From positions 250,762 through 314,761 of the forward strand of contig NW_008806286.1 in NCBI RefSeq assembly GCF_000400465.1: a DNA stretch of 64,000 nucleotides. Direction: 5' to 3'. The DNA comes from Wallemia ichthyophaga EXF-994 (taxonomy: Eukaryota > Basidiomycota > Wallemiomycetes > Wallemiales > Wallemiaceae). This document shows positions 1-11,761 of this stretch, one piece after another. Positions within the stretch are counted from its first letter, which is position 1. Every line of letters starts with the position of its first letter. The position numbers and the translations under genes were made by a program. Under the pieces are notes generated by a model. That model was not told where the DNA came from. It made no database searches and was given only the letters and a program-made list of their open reading frames with translations.

Positions 1-689
<689 letters not shown>

Positions 690-758
690 TTAAATTTATT
701 TCATTAACACCAAATCATTAAATCCACCGAAATCCCATCTTACCCCCAAACAGCCAAC

Positions 759-3706
759 ATGCCGACGGTGAAACGGCGTCCAGTGGATCTAATCCCAAAT
801 CCAGCCAATGACGATCCACACGCTCAAGTATTTTTTATAGACAGTACTTCAGAGATATTCCTGGATTACACTTCATATCTTTCACGTATTCTTTTCTTAA
901 GAGAGCACATATTCCAATGCTCTAATTCTGGCAAGAATAATCTCACTTATGCTGAGGCTTTGGCCTCCGAGTTATCCGAAGCTAAGAAGATGGAAGCTCG
1001 TTTCCAGCCAGCCATAAGAGGCCCAATCCTCCGCTCTGCTGCTTTTCGTGGGTTATTCAACAATCTAATCATTCACTCGCTTATCCTCCTCCAGAGGTCA
1101 TGGGCCGTCTCGACAGCCTCGTCGATCATATCTTTGAACGCTTCAAGAATCGTTTCTGGCCAGGCGAGAGCTTATTCGTTGATTTACAAGGCCAAAAGTA
1201 CTTTGCCAGAGTTATTAACGTCTATCCACCCAAGGAAATCGTCCATTACATCCAACAACATCGCGAGCCTGATGCTAAACGTGTCAAGACGGATCCTACT
1301 GACGATTCTATAAGAGAAGCTAGCGGCCTCAAAACCTCTGAGCTACATAGAATGGGCGTTGACTTGGAAATCCCTCAAGCAGAAGCAGACGCTGCAGACC
1401 CTCCACTTTCCTATTACTACACTGTTCAATTAGCTGGAAAGGATGACAAATTTAGTGGCTCTTACATGGAGTTGAAAGCTGCTTCGTTATCGTAGGTAGA
1501 TTTGGTCTTCATAATTTTCCCCTAACCTTCCTTCTAGACGTGATAGATTGATGTTCTCAAAGTCTATTCTTCGCAGATATCTTCGTGATACTCTCTATCG
1601 CTCAACGGCTGTAGGCGCCCCTTGGCGTGTCAAGCCTGAAATTGCCAGAACTTTCAATATACCTGAGGAAGTCACCCTTGAAGCAAAACATAAAAGTGAT
1701 GTTGACCGTAAATTTAAGCTCGAAGAGATGAAGAAGCTTTTAGAAGGCAAGCCACGGGAGCCAATAATTGAACAGCCACAATTACCTGCTCCTGATCTAA
1801 AACCACGTGCTAAACCGCGAACAAAGGCTGTCAAAAAAGAATATGGTATCCTCCCCGACGTAAAAACTGTAGTGGCTGCAGTCAGAGATAAGGAAAAGAA
1901 GAAATCAACAAAATACCCCTGCGAAGATTTAGATATAATACTCACTACACGAGAGATCAACGCTAGATCAAAAGAGAATTCATTAGTTAGACCAACACCT
2001 ACAATCCCCATTTCTGCATCGCATAGCACATTTGATAAATTATTACAAGTATGGTCATTCTTAAATATATTCGAGATTCCACTGCATTTGTCAATCTTCA
2101 CTTTGGATGATTTGACCAACGTTTTACAACTAACAACTACAGAACAGGGCGTACCTGAACTTTTGACGGAAATTCACGTATGTTTAGTTAACATGCTCAT
2201 TCGCGAACGTGATCATGTTGAAGGTATGACAGAAGCTCCACTTAATGAAGAGGCTTCTGCCGATCAAGAATGGGTACTTGGGACTGTTGATAGATATGGT
2301 AACGCTTGGACCCGCAAGCTTATCAGTGAACAATCCGAGCGTAAAGAACAATGGTTGAGGGCAACTGTGGGATGTCTGAGAGGAGTAAGTGCGCTTTGAT
2401 TACCTTGAAACACAATTTTAATATCATGTAGCATCTCACTAATGAGACACATGCTCAGTACAGGCGAATCTTTGCCCATCTTTTTCCTCCAAAGATCCTT
2501 GACTCGAATTCTGATAAAAAACATGGTTCAACGTCTTCGTTGTCGTCAATGGAAGATGAAGCAAGGCCCGAAGAGAGATACTTTACTCTTTCATTCGATG
2601 ACAAGCTCCTTCTGCTGTCGGCTTTAATCGATAGAGTAAAAATGACAAAACATATAAGGAACTTTGTCGACAAGGCTGAACCTCAATTGACAGAGCTTCG
2701 AAAGGAAAAGGTAGATCTTAACAGAGAGAAAAAGAAGTTGACGGAAAAGTTAGAAGGAAATGACAAGTCCAATTCGCAAGCACCACCTGCTGGAGCTGAT
2801 GGGGCACCCGAGATTGCTCCTGATTCTGTTCCAGCGCAGCCATCTACTTCAGAACAAGCTTCCGAACCAGTAGCCGATAATCATTCTGAGGGTTTGAGCG
2901 AACCTCCACCAGCCGACGAAGAAGCTAATGGAGAGGATGAAGATGACGAGGAGGTGGACCAGCTCGAATCTGACAGTAATGAAGACAAGGAAGAAAACGA
3001 AGTAGAAGATGATGCAATGGAAACTGAAGACAACACAAAAGCAGAACCAGAGCCAGTAGAGCTTACGCCGGAGGAAGAAGTCGTGCGCTTGTCTAACAGA
3101 GTTGAGGAAGTTGACAATGAATTTAGATCTACTCACGGAACTCTGCGCTTGAGACCACTTGGTGAAGACAGATTTTATAACACTTATTGGTTCTTTGATG
3201 GACTTGGTAGTCGACCATTACAAGGTACGGCCTCAAAACCAGGAGATGGTTACGAGACGGGCAGACTGTTCGTTCATAGGCCACATCTGCCAGATCCTGC
3301 TGTTATGTCAGCGTCTCACGAGTTAATTTCACGCTTGATGGAGGACACAGAAAGTGATTTACGTAAAGACGAGAATCTCTATGCGCAAGTGGAGAAGGAC
3401 ATAACGAATTTGCTGACCGATAGGAGGAAAGAGGAGGAAGGTGAGCCGGGTATGCTTCAACCAGGTGAATGGGGTGCATTTGACTCAATGGGTGAGATCA
3501 GGAGTCTCATGAACTGGTTTCAGCAGAAGGGTAATCGTGAGCTTGCACTAAGAAATTCGATACAAAGATGGTGGCCTTGGTTAGAGCGTAGCATCAATAG
3601 CCGTAGAGAGCATCTAGATGGAAATGCGCAAGATGTCAAGATGGAGATCGATGGCATGTCATCTTCTATGTCTTATCGCAGCTGGAAAAATAAGCGAAGA
3701 AATTAG
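759..3706 (+). CDS. ITC1/ACF1-like ISWI chromatin-remodelling subunit (WAC-DDT-WHIM)
   Basis: Predicted 935 aa in four exons: 759-1047, 1095-1491, 1538-2384 and 2432-3706. An N-terminal WAC-type region (LRE.IF, LTYAEALASE, then GRLDSLVDHIFERF) is followed by a DDT domain near residues 390-460 (LLQVWSFLNIFEIPL, MLIRERDH). Next come WHIM-type segments (YFTLSFDDKLLLLSALID; later FRSTHGTLRLRPLGEDRFY and NTYWFFDG). A long acidic stretch rich in E and D lies between the WHIM parts. This order is typical of the non-catalytic partner of ISWI ATPases (yeast Itc1, animal ACF1/BAZ1), which positions nucleosomes. No PHD finger or bromodomain is visible, as expected for the fungal type. The three introns are 46-47 nt. 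The symbol is left blank because orthology was inferred from domain order only. Confidence 0.85.
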
Positions 3707-4222
3707 TAATTCATTTTGTATACTAATTATTAGCTTAAAGGCTGTTTATGTATTTAATCGCTTGTCACGTATCTCACTTAGCCTGATTGTGTGCCGGCCA
3801 GAGGTACTAAAAGCAAAATTTTTCATAAAAAAATATAGGCAAAAGACGTAATTCAGTTCACGTTGTTTACATATTAGCATACCTAACAGATACCTGAGGT
3901 TTTTCAACTCATTTTAAATTAAAGTCCGGAAAAGGAAAGTCAAAACAGATGTGGAGCTTTTAGTGCGAAAGGGGTTTACTTCAGACTAGCAACACGCGCG
4001 ACAGGCAAGTACAAGTATTTCGAAAAAGTAGACAGCCGGACTGTTTGTAAGTGCATTAATGTTGCGCGTGTACAATGAATTGATCGTGTATTGATTTAGA
4101 TCACTTACTCTCACTCACTTGAATCTCAAACACATCCGTATTTTTTAAAAGTCGTTGACCGACTCGAAACTATATATTACAGCATATCTAAATAACGCAG
4201 GACGTTTACTTAATATCAAAGA
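3707..4222. other. Intergenic region, 516 bp
   Basis: Lies between the ITC1-like gene and the unknown gene that starts at 4223. I see no convincing ORF and no tRNA boxes. It is AT-rich near both ends and carries a TATA-like run close to the downstream start. Probably the 3' end of one gene and the promoter of the next. Confidence 0.5.
4171..4178 (+). promoter_or_regulatory. TATA-like element upstream of the gene at 4223
   Basis: TATATATT lies about 45 bp before the start codon at 4223. The position is close for a TATA box unless the 5' UTR is very short, which would fit the short intergenic distances of this genome. Sequence match only. Confidence 0.3.
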
Positions 4223-5668
4223 ATGTACACTCAATACGAACAAGAATCGAGATTCCAGGAGCACTTCAAGACTCCACCCTCATACGACCCTAAAGCTGCG
4301 CTTGCAAAGGTCGATGAGATTATTGAATCCAATCAAAAAGCTTATGAGAGTCGTAAGGGCAAGGGGTTAGGATTGGGTTTCGAGATTGGTGATTATGACA
4401 TGCAACGAAGTGTCTCACAAATGCAAGAGAAGGAGGATAACCTTAATGACGTTAGTGTTGTCAACAGTACCGCTCAAGACAGAAGCATGTCAGCAGATTC
4501 AGTCCCCACTCTCATTTCGGACTCTGACGCGTCTTTTTCGACTGACGAGAGCATGGCTATCACACCCGACAAACATGTCAACAAAACGATACGCCCTGTC
4601 GAGAAGCAAAGGCCTGTTACTATCAGTCTTCATCCTAACAACGAGTCCAAGTCGTCTTCTGAGAGTGAAGATGACGATGAAAAAGAGGAACTACAGAATG
4701 AAGATGACGAAGTGCTTGACGGTCATGATCTTGCAAACTTTTACAGATCCCATTCACGTCAAACAACACCAACCAGCCCTACACCAACGAACAATCAACC
4801 ATTCAAGTTCGAACAAGAGAGTGCAAAAGAGGACAATGTGGAAGAGCAAGAAACTTCCATTTATACTTCGTTCGTAGCTGCAAGAAGATCAAAGTGGTTG
4901 GATAAGAGGGCAACAATAACGAGGTCGCTATCGATTCAAACACCATCCAAGCCAACAGCAATTGAGCAATCAAAACCAATCAAAGTAACGATTGAAGAAG
5001 AAGATGAGGAAGAAGCTGATGATGATCTGAATTGGTTGGGACCGCTTATCGAGAAAGCAACTCCAGTGAAGAAAAACAGACCACCACCAATTTGGGCGCA
5101 ATTTGCCAAGGTCAAGGGGTTAACAACAGATGACAATTCAGGAGCAAGTAAGGATGTACACTCGGTGTTAGATAGACCAAGACCTCGCACGTCGTCATAT
5201 GCATTTGGCAGTGGAACCGTGAAGACTGATTCGTCGCGTAAATGTTCCGAGAAGACGTCGGTTGTGGCGATGAAGAAAACACCACGTAAGCCAGATGCAA
5301 GAGAATTGTTCAAGACCAAGTCTAAAGACGAGCAACTTCCATTCCCTTCAAGCTACGCGAGTCTTCCAATGGGGCCAATGCCATCAGTTGATAGAAAGAC
5401 GTCGTCCTCAACCGATACATTTGAAAGAATGCCAAAGGATGCCAGAAGATCAATAACACCAACAGAAATAGTAAAAACGCGTGTTAGTAAAGATCCAACG
5501 GTTCGCCTTGTCGGTCACAAGCATGGAGTAGATTTATCAAGGCACTCATCGACAGCAACGATGCCTTTAATGCCAGAATCCCAAGCATTGCGTGATTTAG
5601 AGAATATGCTTGTCGCATATACAGAAGACGAAGTACTGATGCGTTTGTCGAATATGTTCCAAGCCTAG
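4223..5668 (+). CDS. Hypothetical serine-rich, largely disordered protein
   Basis: A single uninterrupted frame of 481 aa; I do not recognise the family. The N-terminus (MYTQYEQESRFQEHF) may be structured. The middle is rich in S, D, E and T, with acidic runs near residues 150-170 and 255-270. A motif-like segment NWLGPLIEKATPVKKNRPPP lies near residues 272-291. The C-terminus ends in a short amphipathic helix (LRDLENMLVAYTEDEVLMRL). Many S/T-P and R-x-x-S sites suggest a phosphorylated regulatory or scaffold protein, but that is inference. No transmembrane segment or signal peptide is visible. It is intronless, unlike most neighbours. It is accepted as real because of its length, its coding-like composition and the absence of a competing frame. 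Confidence 0.75.
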   Translation: MYTQYEQESRFQEHFKTPPSYDPKAALAKVDEIIESNQKAYESRKGKGLGLGFEIGDYDMQRSVSQMQEKEDNLNDVSVVNSTAQDRSMSADSVPTLISDSDASFSTDESMAITPDKHVNKTIRPVEKQRPVTISLHPNNESKSSSESEDDDEKEELQNEDDEVLDGHDLANFYRSHSRQTTPTSPTPTNNQPFKFEQESAKEDNVEEQETSIYTSFVAARRSKWLDKRATITRSLSIQTPSKPTAIEQSKPIKVTIEEEDEEEADDDLNWLGPLIEKATPVKKNRPPPIWAQFAKVKGLTTDDNSGASKDVHSVLDRPRPRTSSYAFGSGTVKTDSSRKCSEKTSVVAMKKTPRKPDARELFKTKSKDEQLPFPSSYASLPMGPMPSVDRKTSSSTDTFERMPKDARRSITPTEIVKTRVSKDPTVRLVGHKHGVDLSRHSSTATMPLMPESQALRDLENMLVAYTEDEVLMRLSNMFQA

Positions 5669-5770
5669 GGACAAATAAGAAATACTTGTACTTTAATTGA
5701 TGAATTAATTGTTGTTGTCTGAATATTTTGATATTTTTGCTGTTTTTGCTGTTTCCATAATACTTTCATC

Positions 5771-7262
5771 ATGGCCGCTCGACAAGCACCAATCGTAATA
5801 GATAATGGAACTGGGTGAGTGAAATTATAAATTTTATTATCCCAATTAATACACGTACAGCTGGACAAAGATGGGGTTAGTATCCCTCTCCACGGCTTCA
5901 TTACCCTGCTGACGCAATTTGCAGTTTCGCTGGCAATTCGGAGCCCAGCTTGTGCGTTGGCTACTTAATATTTCAATTTATATCTTACATTTCCTTCAGC
6001 GTATTTCCAACAGTCATGGGTCTCCCTCACTCTCAATCCGCTACTGGCTCCTCAGGTCCTGGCCGCCCAAGCGTTGCGGCTAAACCATCACACTTGGCTT
6101 CAAAGAGGGGAATTGACGATTTAGACTTCTACATTGGTGACGAAGCTATCAAAAACTCTAAAAGCTACGGCCTCAATTACCCTATTAGACATGGTCAGAT
6201 TGATAACTGGGATTTAATGGAAAGGTTCTGGGAGAAATCCATCTTCCAATACCTCAGAGCCGAGCCTGAAGATCACCATGTCCTGTTGACTGAACCTCCT
6301 CTTAACGCCCCAGAGAACAGAGAGTCGATGGCTGAAATCATGTTCGAATCTTTCAATGTTCAGGGTTTGTACATTGCCGTACAAGCTGTCTTGGCTTTGG
6401 CTGCAAGCTGGACATCCTCTAAAGTCACTGATCGTACTCTCACTGGTACCGTTGTCGATTCTGGTGACGGTGTTACTCACGTCATTCCAGTCGTAAGTCT
6501 AGTTATTCAATGTTAGTCTAAAAGCTGACGCTTTTACAGGCCGAAGGTTACGTTATCGGCTCATCCATTAAACACATCCCAATTGCAGGTAGAGATATTA
6601 CCAACTTCGTTCAACAACTGCTTAGAGAGCGTGGTGAAACTGTGAATATCCCTCCAGAAGACCAAATGAGAGTTAGTGAAAGGATCAAAGAAGACTACTC
6701 GTACGTCTGCCAAGATATCGTTAAGGAATTCAGAAAGTACGATCAAGATCCTTACAACTGGTTCGAAAGATATCAGGGTGAGCATTCTGTGACAGGCAGA
6801 CAATACGGCGTGGATGTAGGATACGAAAGATTTTTAGCACCGGAGATTTTTTTTAATCCTGAAATATACTCGAGTGACTTCTTAACGCCATTACCAAATG
6901 TAGTCGATGAAGTCATTTCAAGCTCACCAATTGATGTCAGAAGAGGACTTTACAAGAACATAGTTTTATCCGGCGGATCAACAATGTTCGACCACTTTGG
7001 CGCCAGGCTGAAGAGAGATTTGCGTCAATTGGTCGATACCAGATTGACAAACTCGGAATTGCAGTCAGGAAACTTGCAAAAGTCATCTGGCGTTGAAGTC
7101 AACGTTATTTCACACAAAAGACAGAGACACGCTGTCTGGTTTGGTGGTTCTCTGTTGGCTGGTTTGCCAGACTTCTATACGAGCTGCTATTCTAAAGCTG
7201 ACTATGATGAGATTGGGCCATCGATTTGTCGTCGCTATTCTATCTTTGGTAGCAGCACTTAG
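5771..7262 (+). CDS. ARP3: Actin-related protein 3 (Arp2/3 complex subunit)
   Basis: 433 aa in five exons: 5771-5814, 5861-5875, 5925-5951, 6000-6492 and 6540-7262. Arp3 is one of the two actin-like subunits that form the first two protomers of a branched filament. The spliced N-terminus [20 protein letters not shown] contains the nucleotide-binding phosphate loop. Later motifs include [77 protein letters not shown] and [15 protein letters not shown] at the end. The second and third exons are only 15 and 27 nt, so ORF-based prediction would miss the true start. ARPC4, another subunit of the same complex, starts 2.5 kb downstream. Confidence 0.97.
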
Positions 7263-7325
7263 AGCTGATGACTATCACTAAAAGTATTTGATATCCAATT
7301 TCCCACTTGTTATGAAGAATACAAA

Positions 7326-7827
7326 ATGAATCCGTATACTTGCTTATTGTGTTAAAATTGGGTGTTCATCTCCTACGACAATTGTCAAAAGTCATTTCTC
7401 TTGCATTGTACCACCCAAAAGCATTATCTGAGAATCTTCACATATCCGATGACTGCAAGATGTTTTTATGGGATGAAAAGGTACTTTTAGTAGTATTATT
7501 TGTACAATTAAATGATACATTATTAAATTGAATTTAGTTTGCTCAAGGAACCCTAAAAATGACCAAACAAGTGAGAAGACGAACATAGGGATACCATGTA
7601 CTGACAATTTGAGCGATTGAGCTATGCTATCAATCTTGTTTTAGCTTCAGAATTTCAAATTCATCCTCATCTCAAGCCTCCGCTCAATATCCACCAATTT
7701 AGAATTCTCCTCTGACACCTATCTCATCTCAGATGGTGAAATACGAGTTTTGATGATCTCCAAATTAATTGGCTTGATAGATAACTATGGCTGTAAGCAT
7801 ATTATTTCGCCAGATTTAGATCCCTGA
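7326..7827 (+). CDS. Possible small four-exon gene, unknown function
   Basis: Tentative gene of 109 aa built from four pieces: 7326-7350, 7392-7480, 7538-7570 and 7645-7827. The introns have GT/AG ends (41, 57 and 74 nt) and the joined length is divisible by three. The pieces read like coding sequence, for example ALYHPKALSENLHISDDCKM, FAQGTLKMTKQ, then SLRSISTNLEFSSDTYLISD and ISKLIGLIDNYGCKHIISPD. The predicted protein is mixed helical with no membrane segment or signal peptide. I do not recognise the family. The first exon and its 41-nt intron are the weakest part, and the true start may differ. It starts 63 bp after the ARP3 stop. Confidence 0.4.
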
Positions 7828-8471
7828 CGCTCCAATCGCGCGCTGCACGCTGATCGAAAGCAATGATTCAAAATCGCTCTAGAGCACGCTATAGGATATA
7901 AATGGAGTATTTCACGCGTTTCATCGATATATACAATTCATTCTGACTTTTAAAAACTGCAAGTCCTACAAATATCATTTATTCGGCTCAATAAATGCGA
8001 AAAACGTTTCACTTTGCTTGGCGTCTACAAGACTCAAACCTGGCACCAGGATATAAATATGGCTACTCCGCCTCATTTCGCAATTTAAAGAAGAGATTTA
8101 GCTAAAGAAAAGGGGGGGGCATCAAAACTCTGAAATCGGGGTTTTGGCTTTTGATCAGTAAGTTTCGAAATCCTAACCAGTGGGGGTAAAAGGGTTTTTG
8201 AATTTGCATTAGAGTATTAGATGTCAGGATAGTAGGAACATTAATTTTCACGTTCAATATTCCTTTCTTTAAGACATGTCAAACTAACACTTTATAACTC
8301 TTCGCAAACCTAGTCGCTACAGAATGATATTAAGATTGCTCAAAGTCTGCACAAGAGTAGATATTAAATAACCAAATATGTATAAATAAGTAGCAAGTAA
8401 ATAGCTTTATGATTAGTCCTTTAGGGTTTTTGCTTTTGGCTCTTCAATCTTGACTTTTCACTCTAATTAAT
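7828..8471. other. Intergenic region, about 640 bp
   Basis: Between the tentative small gene and the stop of the FKBP gene. I see no ORF with coding character and no tRNA. It contains a run of eight G near 8112, several TATAAAT-like words and AT-rich tracts. Part must be the 3' UTR of the FKBP gene. Confidence 0.4.
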
Positions 8472-9570
8472 CTATTTGACTTCGACCAATTTGACTTCGA
8501 AAGTCATGTCAGCGTTCTTACCAATACCTGGCAAGGCTTGGTTACCGTAAGCCTGCTTTGATGGGATGTAAAGGGTTCTTTCACCTCCGACGCGCATTGG
8601 TTGGCCACCTTTACCATTGACAGCGCCCAACACACCAGTGTCCCAGCCCGAGATGACTTCACCGGTGCCAACACGGAAGCTGAAAGGCTTTCCACTGTGA
8701 ACGAGTGTTAAAATTATGAGTCAAATGTCAGAGAAAAACGCACCTAGTGTTCTGGTCAAACACCTTCTTTTGTGGTTTGCCATCCTTTAGAACGCGACCG
8801 ATATATCTCATGCCAATTCTCTTACCAGATTTGGCGACAGGGCCATCACCGATCTTTGCATCTTTGTAGGAGACGCCGTTGGAGAGAGTTACACGTTTGT
8901 CTTCCTTCTTTTCATCTTTGTTTTCTTTCTTTTCGGTCTTCTCAATCTTCTCAGCCTTCTTTGGTTCTTCCTTCTTTTCAGCAGCAGCCTCCTTCTTCTC
9001 CTTCTTGGATGGCTTGGCTGGAGCTTCTTCCGCGGCGCGCTTCTTTGATGGCTTGGAGATAGGCTCGTCAGGAAGTTCCTCAATCTTAGGGCCATCTTCT
9101 TGATCGTCGTCTTCCTCGTCATCATCCATGCTAACATCTTGACCGTAGAGGGCGCGCATTTCATCCTCATCCAAGTCACTCTCGTCATCATCGCTGTCGC
9201 CGTCTTGTGGGTGTGGGAGATTTGGAGAGACGAGGTTACCGAGGAGGTGAACTTCGTTGTTGCCGGTGACAGAGATAGAAACGAGATCGTTTGCGGTGAT
9301 GGTGAGGTCAAGTGAGACTTGTTCGATTTGGCCAGGGATTAAAGAGCAAAGGACAACTTCTTGGGAAGTCTTATCAGCAGCTTGCTCTTCAGCTTCTTCA
9401 TCGCTTTCAGAATCGTCTTGTGGCTCGTACATTAACTTGATAACAGATTTTGACTTGGAGGAAGAAGACTCAGAGAGAGCGACATTGGTTATTCTAATGT
9501 CGTCATCAATTTCCAAGATTGAGGGAGAGTTTGGGAGTAAAACTTGTGACCAGAGACCGAGAGTTGTCAT
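8472..9570 (-). CDS. Nuclear FKBP-type peptidyl-prolyl isomerase (Fpr3/Fpr4 class)
   Basis: 349 aa in two exons (9570-8744 and 8694-8472) with a 49-nt intron. The N-terminal third resembles the nucleoplasmin-like domain of nucleolar FKBPs ([36 protein letters not shown]). It is followed by two acidic tracts ([18 protein letters not shown] and a D/E run) and a lysine-rich linker with [10 protein letters not shown]. The C-terminal FKBP domain covers about residues 240-349: [56 protein letters not shown] and [11 protein letters not shown] at the end. These proteins act as histone chaperones and proline isomerases on chromatin and in the nucleolus. The order acidic - basic - FKBP separates this class from cytosolic FKBP12. 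Confidence 0.93.
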
Positions 9571-9731
9571 GTTGGTTGTTTCTAAAGGAGAAGATTTTAG
9601 ACTTGTAGGTTTATAGTGTTAATTTGAATTTAATAGTAAAATGAGTTTTACAATTAAAATTAATTTCAAGCTAGTAATTTACTAGTGTCTGGTTAGGTAT
9701 CACCTTGGATTTCAACGTCACAGTCACAGCC

Positions 9732-10436
9732 ATGGTGGGATATAGGAATATAGAAATACGCAGCTAATCAACAACCCAAGTCAAACACACTTAGACCATA
9801 TCTTGGTACAGTTAGAGCCTCACTCACTGCAGCACTCAACTTGTCCAATTTCAGTTCACAGGTATATAAATCTATTCATGGGATACACCAACTAACTCAA
9901 TAAACAGATCGTTGAGCGTCACAACAAGCCAGAGATTGAAATAACCAATTCCCGTGAAGTTATTCTCCAACCATTGCTTATCACTAGAACAGCAATGGAG
10001 AAGGTCTTAATAGAGCCTTCAGTAAACTCTGTTAGACTTTCTATTAAAATCAAGCAGGCTGATGATATTGAACGGATTTTGGCACATAAGTTTACACGTT
10101 TCATGATGATGAGAGCTGAGGGATTTGTAGTTTTAAGAAGGAAGGCTATTCAAGTGAGTTTGGTGGTTGTTTATATACGTTATATAACTCAAAATACTTT
10201 TAAGGGCTACGATATTTCATTCTTAATCACAAATCAACACACTGAAACACTCTTAAAACATAAAATTGTTGATTTCATTATTCAGTAAGTACTCTTACTT
10301 GAGTTAGAAATCAAATTAAACAGCCTTTCACAGATTCATGGAAGACGTTGACAAAGAAATTAGTGAAATGAAACTTAGCTTGAACGCTAGAGCAAGAATC
10401 GTTGCAGAAACCTATTTGAGTACATTTGGAAACTAA
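9732..10436 (+). CDS. ARPC4: Arp2/3 complex 20 kDa subunit ARPC4
   Basis: 170 aa in five exons: 9732-9734, 9781-9861, 9908-10153, 10205-10284 and 10334-10436. The first coding exon is the ATG alone; a 46-nt intron then joins it to [20 protein letters not shown], matching the family N-terminus exactly. Later motifs are [68 protein letters not shown] and [24 protein letters not shown]4 forms the structural core of the complex with ARPC2 and caps branch nucleation on the mother filament. The length matches the usual 168 aa. The ADF-H/PH gene starts 99 bp downstream on the same strand, and ARP3 lies upstream. Confidence 0.96.
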
Positions 10437-10535
10437 ACTGATTAGATAAGCTCAATGCATATACCTTTGATTACTTGAACTGATTCCTATTATCAACAAA
10501 CGCACTGACCTCTACACCTTACCACTTTTACAATC

Positions 10536-11670
10536 ATGTCTCTCAATTTAGTTGACCCGAATATAAGCAAAGCACATAACAATCTATTAGATAATGGTGA
10601 AGGTAGTTGGTTTACACTAGGCTACCCTTCTGATTCAAAGGATCAGCTTGTTGTGATGTCTTGCGGAGAAGGTGGTTTGGATTCCATTAAGCATTCACTA
10701 CCAGATGATCATATACTTTTCTTCATTCTTTGCCAACATACCAAACTAATTGAAATTCTCTGGTGTCCAGAAGTTGGCGGCGTGAAAAAGGCTAGAGCCA
10801 TGGTACATGCAAGGGCTGTAGCTGCACACTTTAATGTGGGTTTCGTGAATTTTATTTTCTCTCAGCTTAACAAGAAAAACCCAACAGATATCAACTTCTA
10901 ACACACACTCCGCATCCTCGGTTGACGATTTAAGCGCAGCCAAAGCAAAGAATGACACAACTTTAAATGGATCTGCGCCACCTTCACGTCCGCCACCACA
11001 ACCCAAGCAAGTTATAGAACCTCCAACAACTGTACAAAACTTGGACACAGAAGAAGATGATACCGATTCAATCGTAGATGGATACCACGATGTAGATGAT
11101 ACACCGCAGGGAGTTGAGCAAGAGGACTTGGTTGAGAGGCAGAGGATAGAGGAAGCCAAACGTATTGAATTTGAGCTCGAGCAGAAGCGCAAGGGGGAAG
11201 TTGAGGAAAGGAGGAGAGTGGATGAAGAGAGGAGGAGAGTGGAACAAGAGCACAAGATTAGAGTGGAACAGGAGCAAAGGATGAGAGTGGATGCAGAGGA
11301 TAAGCGTAAAGCTGGTATAGTGAAACAAAAGAGTTTAGAGCAAGAAAGGATGAATAAAATGATTAGTTCTGGTCAAGTTGCACTCATGGGGAAGCTTTCT
11401 GCTCTCACGAAATCTAATATCTGGCGCAGAAGATACTTTGAGCTCTCGTCGAAAGCATTGGTGCTGTATAAGGAGGATTTGAGTTCAAAGACGCCTATAC
11501 AAGCGATACCGTTGAACAAGAGCACAGAGGTTGTGGACAGCTATGAAGAAGTACTCGTAAAGAACTCATTCAAGTTGTCTAACAAAGAGGAAGACCTGTT
11601 TGTGTACGTCGATGACGCTATTTCAAAGGCCAAGTTGATGGAAGCGGTACAATCAGCTGTCAATTGTTAG
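10536..11670 (+). CDS. ADF/cofilin-homology domain protein with C-terminal PH domain
   Basis: 360 aa in two exons (10536-10835 and 10888-11670; 52-nt intron). Residues 1-100 form an ADF-H domain of the Abp1/drebrin/coactosin type (MSLNLVDPNISKAHNNL, LFFILCQHTKLIEILWCPE, ARAMVHARAVAAHF). A proline-rich linker (PPSRPPPQPK) and a long charged coiled coil rich in E, R and K follow, near residues 190-270. The last about 100 residues look like a PH domain (MGKLSALTKSNIWRRRYFEL, SSKALVLYKED, then KAKLMEAVQSAV). It probably binds actin at membranes through the PH domain. There is no SH3 domain, unlike Abp1. The coiled coil has imperfect repeats of RRVEQE/RRVDEE. It sits directly after ARPC4 on the same strand. 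Confidence 0.85.
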
Positions 11671-11761
11671 AATTCGCTAAAATGATTTGGATATTGTAAA
11701 ATATTTTGAAGACCATCTCTTGAAACACAACAGCCATCGATTACGCACGATTACCCAGAAG

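Noticed and set aside
2849..3136. Minus-strand ORFs opposite the ITC1-like gene
   Set aside because: They are the complement of acidic, low-complexity coding sequence and have no family features.
7978..8060. Possible tRNA on the minus strand (GCCAGGTTTGAGTC resembles a B box)
   Set aside because: No matching A box, anticodon stem or acceptor stem can be formed.
8111..8180. G-rich words (eight G, GGGGTTTTGG) resembling telomeric or quadruplex DNA
   Set aside because: Single copies without the regular repeats needed for a telomere or a clear quadruplex.
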